A DNA stretch of 64,000 nucleotides from Halalkalirubrum salinum (lineage in GTDB: Archaea; Halobacteriota; Halobacteria; Halobacteriales; Haloferacaceae), in contig NZ_SRSG01000009.1 of the NCBI RefSeq assembly GCF_005543295.1, positions 62,001 through 126,000 on the forward strand, written 5' to 3'. The notes under the pieces were generated by a model. That model did not search any database and had not been told where the DNA came from. It saw nothing but the letters and a program-made list of their open reading frames with translations. Position 1 is the first letter of the stretch, and the number at the start of each line of letters is the position of its first letter. A program made the position numbers and the translations under genes. Positions 44,832 to 51,893 of this stretch are shown here, piece after piece.

Positions 44832-45746
44832 ATGGACGAACGAACCGCACTCGGGCTCGTTGGGTCGGCGATCGAACATGCCGGCGACGACGCGGCCGTG
44901 GTCGGCTCAACGGTGCTCACGACGGATATGCTCCACGAGACGACCGATTTCCCCGAGGGAACGACACGCTACACCGCCGGGTGGCGATCGGTCGGCGCGT
45001 CGCTGTCGGACGTGGCAGCGATGGGTGCCGACGCAACCGCCGCTGTCGCCGTCTACGCAGACACGACCTTCGACGAACAGGAGCTGACAGCGTTCATAAC
45101 GGGTGCGTGTGACGTGTGTGACGCCGTCGGCGGGGCCTACGTCGGCGGCGATTTAGACGAGTACGTCGAGTTCACGGTCGCGACGACCGCGATCGGCGAC
45201 CTCGGCGACCGCGAGCCAGTTCTGCGATCGGGAGCGACACCAGGAGAACACGTCTGTGTGACCGGGACGCTCGGTCGGAGTGCGGCGGCGCTGGCACTGT
45301 TCGAGGCGGGCGAAGCCGAGGCGGCAAACGAGCTGTTCCGGTTCGAACCGCGGATCGCCGCCGGCAGAACGCTCGCCGAACAGGCGACTGCGATGATGGA
45401 CTCAAGTGACGGGCTCGCGCGATCGCTGCACCAACTCGCCGAGGCGAGCGACTGTGGGTTCGCCATCGACCGTGCGGCGGTGCCGGTGGACGATCGGCTC
45501 GTCGAACTGGCGGCCAGCAACCAGCTCAACGAAGACGAAAGCGGAGACGGCGATCCCTGGCGGACAGCAGTCACGTTCGGCGAGGACTTCGAGTTGGTCT
45601 GTACGCTACCGCCGGAGGCACTGTCCGTGGTCCGCGATCGGCTCGACGTGCAGATGACGCCGATCGGGACGGTCGTGACGGCCGACGAAGGGGTGACTGT
45701 TGACAGTGAGCCGCTCGCCGACAAGGGATACACCCACGGGAGGTGA
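44832..45746 (+). CDS. thiL: Thiamine-monophosphate kinase ThiL
   Basis: The protein has 304 residues from MDERTALGLVGSAIEHAGDD. The family pattern includes DDAAVVG, DMLHETTDFPEGTT (Mg-ATP binding), MGADATAAV, a GDLDEY stretch and MDSSDGLARSL near 195. It phosphorylates thiamine monophosphate to thiamine pyrophosphate. An earlier in-frame Met at 44754 would add an unlike N-terminus. It is divergent from S19e. Confidence 0.92.
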   Translation: MDERTALGLVGSAIEHAGDDAAVVGSTVLTTDMLHETTDFPEGTTRYTAGWRSVGASLSDVAAMGADATAAVAVYADTTFDEQELTAFITGACDVCDAVGGAYVGGDLDEYVEFTVATTAIGDLGDREPVLRSGATPGEHVCVTGTLGRSAAALALFEAGEAEAANELFRFEPRIAAGRTLAEQATAMMDSSDGLARSLHQLAEASDCGFAIDRAAVPVDDRLVELAASNQLNEDESGDGDPWRTAVTFGEDFELVCTLPPEALSVVRDRLDVQMTPIGTVVTADEGVTVDSEPLADKGYTHGR

Positions 45747-45777
45747 GAGAGCGAGGAGTGAAACACGGTGTCGAGAG

Positions 45778-46137
45778 CTACGACACCGCGTTCGTCACCG
45801 TCTCACGGAGTTCGTCCGCGTCGATCGGCTTCAGGACGTAGCCGTCCGCGCCGGCTGTGACCGCCTCGCGCATTTTTTCTTCCTGGCCAACGCTCGTACA
45901 CATCACGATCACCGTCTCTGGAGACTGTTCTTTGATCTTTGCGGTCGCCTCAATCCCGTTGAGTTCGGGCATCATGATGTCCATCGTCACGAGATCGGGA
46001 TCGTGTTCCAGGAAGGCTTTGATCGCCGCACGGCCGTTTTCAGCCTCCGCGACGATCTCAAATTGCTCGGCCAAGGCGTCTGCGATAATGCTGCGCTGCA
46101 ATGCTGAGTCGTCGACAACAAGTACCCTGTGTGTCAT
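45778..46137 (-). CDS. cheY: CheY-type response regulator
   Basis: The 119-residue single receiver domain has acidic Asp9/Asp10 (LVVDDSALQR), the phosphoacceptor Asp53 (TMDIMMPELNG), Thr in CTSVGQEEK near 84 and Lys in YVLKPIDA near 102. It has no output domain, as for chemotaxis CheY, which controls the archaellum motor through adaptor proteins. No other che or arl genes are in the window, so it may be a stand-alone paralogue serving another pathway. Confidence 0.9.
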   Translation of the reverse strand: MTHRVLVVDDSALQRSIIADALAEQFEIVAEAENGRAAIKAFLEHDPDLVTMDIMMPELNGIEATAKIKEQSPETVIVMCTSVGQEEKMREAVTAGADGYVLKPIDADELRETVTNAVS

Positions 46138-46243
46138 GGAAGTGAAACGCTAACGTATTGGTGAGTAGCCGACCGAACCAATAAAGCTGACTTCACAGAT
46201 CGATCGCGGTGCTCAGCGATCAGCGCTCGGCGATTGCCAACAG

Positions 46244-46993
46244 TCACACCAATGCGTCGATCGCGCCCTCGTCGATCGCTCCCCGGAGGCGACGGGTCGC
46301 CGACTCGTCGAACCACAGCCGCCGTCGCCACCACGGCCCCTTCCCCGAGTCGTTCGAGAGATCGGTGACGATCGAGTTCGCCGCCGATCCCTGTTGTGGG
46401 TTGCTCAGCGGCACCGCTCGATCGAACAGCGCCGAGTCGGCAGTCCCGAGAACGAGCACCTTCGCGTCAGGCGGGTCGCGCTTGCGGTGAGCGTTGTCTG
46501 CGAACGGCTCGCGCTCGCGTGGCGACAACGAAGCGTACGCCTCGGCGGTCACGACGCGATCGATCCGAAACTCGCCGATGAGGTACGCGCCCCACTCGGG
46601 GGCGATCCAGTCGACGGTCGGGCCGGTGTCGATCCCCTCGGGCGGGTCGTGCGCCGAGAGCGTTGCGTAAAAGTACAGCGAGTCACCGGGATCGAGCTCG
46701 GCGATCGGTCCCGCCTTCACGCCGTGCTCGTCGCCGTAGGTATACCGCTCGCAGAACGGATACTCGGGGAACTCGGGGTCGAGGTGGACATGCGTGTCAC
46801 CGACATCCGGAGCGACAGTGAACGGCAGCGGATCGAGCACCGACAGCAGATCGCCGTAGGTCGGGACCGATCGGGCTGTCGGCTCGCGCTCTGGGATTGG
46901 CAGGTAGACGAACGATCCGTCGGGATAGATCGGCCCGCGAAAGCCGGGGATGTTCGTGTTCGCAGCGACGTTGATCGCGAGCGCACGGGGCAC
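46244..46993 (-). CDS. Nmad3-like putative nucleotide-modification protein
   Basis: A GTG start at 46993 gives 249 residues beginning PRALAINVAANTNIPGFRGP. The pattern PIYPDGSFVYLPIPE, then a TYGDL stretch, then HVHLDPEF and a GPIAELDPGDSLYFYATL stretch matches my memory of the Nmad3 domain (nucleotide-modification associated domain 3). That domain is best known in phages and bacteria and has no proven enzyme activity. An ATG further upstream is possible, but a TATA-like box lies 23-30 bases before this GTG. It stands between cheY and a divergent small membrane protein gene. The assignment rests on motif recall. Confidence 0.55.
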   Translation of the reverse strand: MPRALAINVAANTNIPGFRGPIYPDGSFVYLPIPEREPTARSVPTYGDLLSVLDPLPFTVAPDVGDTHVHLDPEFPEYPFCERYTYGDEHGVKAGPIAELDPGDSLYFYATLSAHDPPEGIDTGPTVDWIAPEWGAYLIGEFRIDRVVTAEAYASLSPREREPFADNAHRKRDPPDAKVLVLGTADSALFDRAVPLSNPQQGSAANSIVTDLSNDSGKGPWWRRRLWFDESATRRLRGAIDEGAIDALV

Positions 46994-47015
46994 AGCAGTC
47001 TGTACCTCGCCCAGG

Positions 47016-47023
47016 AGATTAAG
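47016..47023 (-). promoter_or_regulatory. TATA-like box supporting the GTG start of the Nmad3-like gene
   Basis: On the minus strand CTTAATCT lies 23-30 bases before the GTG at 46993. This fits leaderless initiation at GTG rather than at the upstream ATG, which would place the box inside the coding region. Confidence 0.4.
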
Positions 47024-47074
47024 TCGACTGAAACGGGCCGACAGGGATTTTTTCATGGCAATCGAACCGCGCAC

Positions 47075-47374
47075 ATGGCCGTCACCGAAACCGCCGTGCT
47101 CGGGTTTAGCGCCGCCGTTTGTGTGCTTCTCGGATACATGATTCGCTACCGCGGGGCGGTCGGGCTGATTGCCGGCTACAATCCGGGCGATCTTCCGCCC
47201 GCCGAGGAGGCCAGTCTCGCACGCGACGCGAGCCGTGTGACGTTTGTCGCCGCCGCACTGATGCTCGCGGCGATCGTGCAAGAATGGACGCGACCCGTTC
47301 CGGGCTTTTGGGCGGGCTTCACCGGAGTACTTTTCGCGCTATCCGGCTGGGTAGTGTGGAAATACAACCGATGA
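47075..47374 (+). CDS. Small DUF3784-like membrane protein
   Basis: The 99-residue protein has three predicted membrane helices, at about 5-22, 55-72 and 77-93. The stretch MIRYRGAVGLIAGYNPGD at about 22-39 is like the DUF3784 core with its AGYN. No catalytic residues are evident. The family's function is unknown. It is divergent from the Nmad3-like gene and converges with the CMP-kinase-like gene. Confidence 0.78.
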   Translation: MAVTETAVLGFSAAVCVLLGYMIRYRGAVGLIAGYNPGDLPPAEEASLARDASRVTFVAAALMLAAIVQEWTRPVPGFWAGFTGVLFALSGWVVWKYNR

Positions 47375-47407
47375 GTCGAAGATTGCGGCAATCAACTGGG
47401 TCCGACA

Positions 47408-48016
47408 CTACATATTGACAGTCGGCGTCTCGAAGGCTCCCTCGTCGAGTTCGGGATCGTACGCCTCGATTGACGCACGGACAATTTCGAAGACGCCGTC
47501 TTTGCTCCAGCGGGCAGTGTTGAGGTGCAGATCGTAGAACTCTCGATCGTCGATGTCGATATCGTAGTACGACTGGTAGCGACCGGCCTCGCTGACCTCG
47601 CGGACCCGCATTTCGGGTTCGGTCTCCTCACGATCGCTAATTCGCTCGAGGCGAACGTCCTCTGGAGCGTCCAACCAGATGCGAAGATCTGCGCGCTCGC
47701 CAGCGATCCAGCCAGCCAGGCGGGATTCAAGGATGAATGGCTTGCTCGACATCCCCCACTTTTCGGCGATCATTCGCAGGCGCTCGTCGAGGGCGCGATC
47801 GATCTCGTCTGTGGCCTCCGCCTGCGCAGTGAGCTGATTGAGCGAGATCCCGCGATCGTCGGCGAGTTCGCGGAAAATGTCGCCGCCAGAGACGTACGGA
47901 CAGCCGAGCGCGTCCGCAAGCTGGGTACAAAGCGTCGTCGCGCCACAGCCTGGTGGTCCAGAAACGGTAATAAACAGATTGCTGTCGATAGGCTCAGGCG
48001 AGGATGTCGAAGTCAT
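47408..48016 (-). CDS. Cytidylate-kinase-like protein with altered P-loop
   Basis: The 202-residue protein has the fold order of archaeal CMP kinases, including SGGDIFRELADDRGISLNQ near 38-56 and NTARWSKDGV near 168. However, the P-loop reads SGPPGCGATTL (about 20-30), with Ala at the position of the invariant Walker A Lys. I recall this GCGATT form as a recurring haloarchaeal paralogue of Cmk. Whether it still phosphorylates CMP is unclear. It may bind nucleotide without normal catalysis. The next gene upstream is an acyltransferase. Confidence 0.72.
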   Translation of the reverse strand: MTSTSSPEPIDSNLFITVSGPPGCGATTLCTQLADALGCPYVSGGDIFRELADDRGISLNQLTAQAEATDEIDRALDERLRMIAEKWGMSSKPFILESRLAGWIAGERADLRIWLDAPEDVRLERISDREETEPEMRVREVSEAGRYQSYYDIDIDDREFYDLHLNTARWSKDGVFEIVRASIEAYDPELDEGAFETPTVNM

Positions 48017-48060
48017 TAGCCGACACATGTACGTCGAGGCCCGTCAGCGTGTCGGTCGAT

Positions 48061-48126
48061 CCGACGTGGGGTGTAGATCGATCGTGATGAGCCATCGACC
48101 ACCCGACGTGGGGTGTAGATCGATCG
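48061..48126. repeat. Two 24-bp copies with 42-bp period between genes
   Basis: CCGACGTGGGGTGTAGATCG then ATCG occurs exactly at 48061-48084 and 48103-48126. The stretches between are partly similar. It lies just after the 3' end of the acyltransferase gene and before the CMP-kinase-like gene. Confidence 0.85.
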
Positions 48127-48133
48127 CGGTGGC

Positions 48134-49042
48134 CTATCGGCCACCTGGCGGCGAAAGATCTCGCTGGAACTCGTCGAAGACCTCGAAATCCGCGGGTACA
48201 TCGTACTCGATTTCGCGCTCGTGCTGACGGTTTTCGAGTTTGCCGTCGTCGATCGGCTCGGCAACGTCTTCCCAGCCAGGTTTGATCTTGACGCTCTGGG
48301 CGGGCATGCCAACCACGATGTGGTGGGCGGGAACGTCTCCCTGAACGGCCGCGCGTGCGCCGACGATCGAGTTCTCGCCGACCCGACAGCCAGCACGCAC
48401 CATCGAATCGAACGTCACGCGAGCGTTGTCCTCGATCACTGTGTGGAAGTTCCGGACCGCCGTCTGGTCGACGATATCGTGGTCGTGGCTGTAGATGTGT
48501 GCGCCGTCGGAGATCGAGACGCGATCGCCGATCGTCAGCCGGCCTCGATCGTCGAGGTGAACATCGTCGTGGACGACGGTGTTGTCACCGATCGTGATGT
48601 TGTGTCCGTAGGTGAACGTGATTCCTTTGAAAAAGCGGCAGTTGTCCCCACACTCCTCGAAGAGATGGTCCGCGAGCATCTGTCGGAATCGGAGCGCGAA
48701 CTCGACGTTGTCGGCCATCGGGGTCGCGTCGAACTGCCGCCAGAGCCACTGGAGGTGTTTCGATCGCGTGAACGCCGCCTCGTCCTTTTCGGCGTAGTAC
48801 TCTGATTCGAGCGTCGCATTACACGGGTCGTACCCCTGCAGGCGGACCCGCGTGGCGTGTGAGACGTCCTCACCGGCCTGCCAGCGATCGTAGGCCTCGC
48901 GATCGCCGAACAGATCGACGAGTACGTCCTCGACGACAGCACAGGTGTCTTCATCCGAGGAAAGCCGTTCGTCAACCGATTCGATGAAGCCTCGGACTCC
49001 CGACTCGGCCTCGTCGGGGAGTGACACGTGTCGCTTGGTCAT
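48134..49042 (-). CDS. Hexapeptide-repeat acyltransferase
   Basis: The protein has 302 residues from MTKRHVSLPDEAESG. The first 110 are helical, with a DPCNATLESEYYAEKDEAAF stretch near 73-92. A left-handed beta helix follows: repeats such as ITIGDNTVVHDDVHL, LTIGDRVSISDGAHI and GENSIVGARAAV, ending in the HHIVVGMPAQ cap. The pattern HIYSHDHDI is typical of maltose/galactoside acetyltransferase relatives. It probably transfers an acetyl group from acetyl-CoA to a sugar. The acceptor is unknown. It is divergent from the GH68 gene, 135 bases away. Confidence 0.87.
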   Translation of the reverse strand: MTKRHVSLPDEAESGVRGFIESVDERLSSDEDTCAVVEDVLVDLFGDREAYDRWQAGEDVSHATRVRLQGYDPCNATLESEYYAEKDEAAFTRSKHLQWLWRQFDATPMADNVEFALRFRQMLADHLFEECGDNCRFFKGITFTYGHNITIGDNTVVHDDVHLDDRGRLTIGDRVSISDGAHIYSHDHDIVDQTAVRNFHTVIEDNARVTFDSMVRAGCRVGENSIVGARAAVQGDVPAHHIVVGMPAQSVKIKPGWEDVAEPIDDGKLENRQHEREIEYDVPADFEVFDEFQRDLSPPGGR

Positions 49043-49177
49043 TGACGCTTCTTCGACAGCGGGCCACAAATCCGTTCGGATGTGCACGGAGGTCGTCAAG
49101 CCGCACCGCGCCAAAAGAAGTACTACACCCCGAGTAAAACGGTGAAACCTAAGAGCGTTCGCCGTCGAGCCTAAGCC

Positions 49178-50503
49178 ATGACAGACGATTCGGGCGGTCG
49201 AGGCCGAATCAGCCGCAACACACCAGCGTGGACCCGCGAGCACGCCGCGCGGCTCGCACGCACCGACGATACCGTCGCGCCGATCATCTATCCACCGGAG
49301 TCGCCGATCGACCCCGAGTTGCACCTGTGGGACACCTGGCTGCTTCGCGATCGAGACGGCTCTGTTGCCGAGATCGACGGCTATCGGGTCATCCTCGCGC
49401 TGACGTCGACCTCGGCGCTGTTGCCCGGCAAGCGCCACGACGTCGCAACAATTCGGTACTCCTACTCGGCTGATGGGAAAAACTGGCACACCGGCGGGCC
49501 CGTCTTCAAAAACGACGCAGGCGAGATCGAGGGCGATCGCCCCTTCGGCTCTCGGCAGTGGGCCGGTTCGGCACTATACGACGACGGCACCGTCTACGCA
49601 TACTACACCGCATCGGGACAACGCGACGAAGCGGAGCTCAGTTACACCCAGCGGCTCGCGGTCGGTCATGGCGGAACCGTCCATACCGATAGCGAGGGGC
49701 TGTCGATCGAGGGACCGTGGACCCACGAGATCATCACCGGACCTGACGGTGATCGCTACGAGACTGAAGCCCAATCGCGAGGCATGATCTACACCTTCCG
49801 CGATCCGTGGTTCTTCGAGGACGAGACCGGGACGTACCTCGTGTTCGAGGCGAACACGCCCGTCCCTGAGGGGTCTGCGGCCTGCGGCGGCGACCAAGCA
49901 CAACAAGAGTTCAACGGCAGCGTCGGGATTGCCGAGTCGCCAACCGGCGACCCAACCGATTTCGGGCTACGAGAGCCGCTGTTGGACGCCGTATGTGTGA
50001 ATCAAGAGCTCGAACGGCCACACATCGTTGTGCGGGACGGGACGTACTACCTGTTCATCTCGAGTCACATGCACACGTTCGCCCCGGGGATCGAAGGATA
50101 CGACGCGCTCTATGGGTTCGCTGCGGACTCGCTTTTCGGCGAGTACGAACCGCTGAACGACAGTGGCCTCGTGGTAACAAACCCCGCAAACGCGCCGTTT
50201 CAGGCGTACTCGTGGCTCGTCTACGATCACGGCGACGAACTGCTCGTGAACTCGTTTTTCAATTACTACGACTTCGATCGCCCGAGCCTCGACGACGTGG
50301 CACTCCTGCCAGAGCCAGAACAGCGTCGGCGCTTCGGCGGCACCCCCGCGCCCACAGTCCGAATCGGGGTCGACGGTCGACGGACGCGCGTCCTCGGCGT
50401 ACTCGATCACGGACACCTGCTGCTCCCGCACGAGCCGCTACCGTCCTCGCCGTTCGACGGCCGTGGCGATCGCGACGGTCGTGGGTCGTACCACTCAACC
50501 TAG
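49178..50503 (+). CDS. GH68 fructosyltransferase (levansucrase/inulosucrase type)
   Basis: The 441-residue protein has the three GH68 catalytic parts. The nucleophile Asp52 is in HLWDTWLLRD, the transition-state Asp209 in TFRDPWFF, and the acid/base Glu279 in LERPHIV. It cleaves sucrose and builds fructan or transfers fructose. No signal peptide or membrane segment is visible at the N-terminus (MTDDSGGRGRISRNTPAWTR), unlike many bacterial levansucrases, so a cytoplasmic or unconventional location is implied. The linkage (beta-2,6 or 2,1) cannot be told. A GH32 fructosidase lies 1.4 kb away on the other strand. Confidence 0.9.
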   Translation: MTDDSGGRGRISRNTPAWTREHAARLARTDDTVAPIIYPPESPIDPELHLWDTWLLRDRDGSVAEIDGYRVILALTSTSALLPGKRHDVATIRYSYSADGKNWHTGGPVFKNDAGEIEGDRPFGSRQWAGSALYDDGTVYAYYTASGQRDEAELSYTQRLAVGHGGTVHTDSEGLSIEGPWTHEIITGPDGDRYETEAQSRGMIYTFRDPWFFEDETGTYLVFEANTPVPEGSAACGGDQAQQEFNGSVGIAESPTGDPTDFGLREPLLDAVCVNQELERPHIVVRDGTYYLFISSHMHTFAPGIEGYDALYGFAADSLFGEYEPLNDSGLVVTNPANAPFQAYSWLVYDHGDELLVNSFFNYYDFDRPSLDDVALLPEPEQRRRFGGTPAPTVRIGVDGRRTRVLGVLDHGHLLLPHEPLPSSPFDGRGDRDGRGSYHST

Positions 50504-50507
50504 CCGC

Positions 50508-51857
50508 TTACGTCCCTGAGTCGTCTCTGGTCGATGGCACCGCAACCGGTTTCGACCCGTCGGTGATGTCGAAGCGAGCGCCGCCATCAGCGCTCCGACT
50601 CGCTGACACGGTCCAGCCGTGGGCTTCGACGATCCGGTGGACGATCGTCAACCCAATTCCGGAGCTGCCGGTCGTCGAATACCCCGCAGACAACACGTCC
50701 TCGTAGGCGTCGTCGGCAATTCCGGGGCCGTCGTCGGCGACGTAGAACCCGACAGGACCGGCGAGTGCCGCTGATCGGGTCGACGTCTCGATCGGCTCGA
50801 TCGGGCCGACGCGGATTCTGACGGGACCGTCGGCGTTCTCGATCGCGTTGTGGAAGAGATTTTCGAGCGCCTGTGCGAGGCGATCGGCGTCACACGAGGT
50901 CTGGAAATCACCTTCCAGATCAAGCCTCGCATCGGGTGCGTGGACGACACTCCAGGCCTGTTCGGCGACGCGCTGCAACGAGACGGTCGAGCGGTCAGTG
51001 ACGAGCTCGCCCTGCTTTGCGAGCTCGAGTAGATCCTCGACGAGTGCGTTCATGCGAGTGAGCGCCGTCTCGATCGTCTCGAAGGAGTCGACAGCGCCGG
51101 TACACTCCGACCGAGCAATTTCGAGGTGCCCGCTGGCGATGTTGAGCGGGTTTTTTAGGTCATGAGAGACAAAGCTCACAAACTCTGAGAGCTGCTCGCG
51201 TTGCACGCGGAGTGCGTGTTCGTGATCCGATCGCTCCAAGGCGCTCGTCACGCTCTCAGCGAGGATACGGCCGAGCTGGACCGACCGCGGCGGTGGAGTG
51301 TCGGTCGAACTGTCGTCCGCGGCCGAATCAGTGGAAATGGTATCTGTGGCGATCGAATCCTCGACGTGGACCGCAAGCACGCCATGCGCACCCAGTCGAA
51401 AAGCCACGACTGTGCCTGACGGCTGGCGAGAAGCCTCGCTAGAGTCGGTCGAATCGATCGAATCGAACGAATTGGTCGAGTCAGCCGAGTTGGTCGAGTC
51501 AGCCGAATTGGTCGTGTCAGTCGAGTTGGTCGTGTCAGTCGTGTTAGCTAAGTCGATCGAGCTGATCGAGCTGATCGAGACATCCTCACCGTCAAATGCG
51601 GTCCACACCGGATGGTCGCTACCGGCGGGAATCACCCACTCGAACAGGGTAGCTGTGGGATCTGCCTGTGCAACTAGCCGGAGTTGATCGGAATCGGATT
51701 CGGCGATCCAGATCCCACAGTGTGTGGCCGAAAGAACCGTTTGCGCCGATCGAACCGCGACCTCGTAGATTTCTCGACGATTGCTCATCGAAGACAGCCG
51801 CTGTGTGGCCGTCGAGAGCGCGCCCAGATCTCGCGGATCTGTGGATGGCCCGGACAT
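50508..51857 (-). CDS. GAF-containing sensor histidine kinase
   Basis: The 449-residue soluble kinase has an N-terminal GAF domain (about 20-190). A HisKA motif FVSHDLKNPLNIASG carries the phosphorylated His near 235. The HATPase motifs are the N box ENLFHNAIENA and DDGPGIADD, ending in GSSGIGLTIVHRIVEAHG. The GAF domain is interrupted at about 105-150 by a low-complexity run of Asp, Thr, Ser and Asn repeats. No receiver domain or partner regulator is next to it. It lies between the GH68 and GH32 genes, which may or may not mean it senses their state. Confidence 0.88.
   Translation of the reverse strand: MSGPSTDPRDLGALSTATQRLSSMSNRREIYEVAVRSAQTVLSATHCGIWIAESDSDQLRLVAQADPTATLFEWVIPAGSDHPVWTAFDGEDVSISSISSIDLANTTDTTNSTDTTNSADSTNSADSTNSFDSIDSTDSSEASRQPSGTVVAFRLGAHGVLAVHVEDSIATDTISTDSAADDSSTDTPPPRSVQLGRILAESVTSALERSDHEHALRVQREQLSEFVSFVSHDLKNPLNIASGHLEIARSECTGAVDSFETIETALTRMNALVEDLLELAKQGELVTDRSTVSLQRVAEQAWSVVHAPDARLDLEGDFQTSCDADRLAQALENLFHNAIENADGPVRIRVGPIEPIETSTRSAALAGPVGFYVADDGPGIADDAYEDVLSAGYSTTGSSGIGLTIVHRIVEAHGWTVSASRSADGGARFDITDGSKPVAVPSTRDDSGT
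51460..51580. repeat. Degenerate 9-18 bp repeats in the histidine kinase gene
   Basis: Plus-strand units such as GTCGAGTCAGCCGAGTTG and GTCGTGTCAGTCGAGTTG recur about six times. They encode the Thr/Ser/Asp/Asn run inside the GAF domain. The edges are approximate. Confidence 0.75.
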
Positions 51858-51893
51858 GGCTTGGTACACCGATGGAGGATCGGGCGTAAAGAA

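Noticed and set aside
48134-49489. Long upstream extension of the acyltransferase frame to 451 residues
   Set aside because: The extension crosses the promoter and 5' part of the divergent GH68 gene. MTKRHVSLPDEAESG at 49042 is the natural start.
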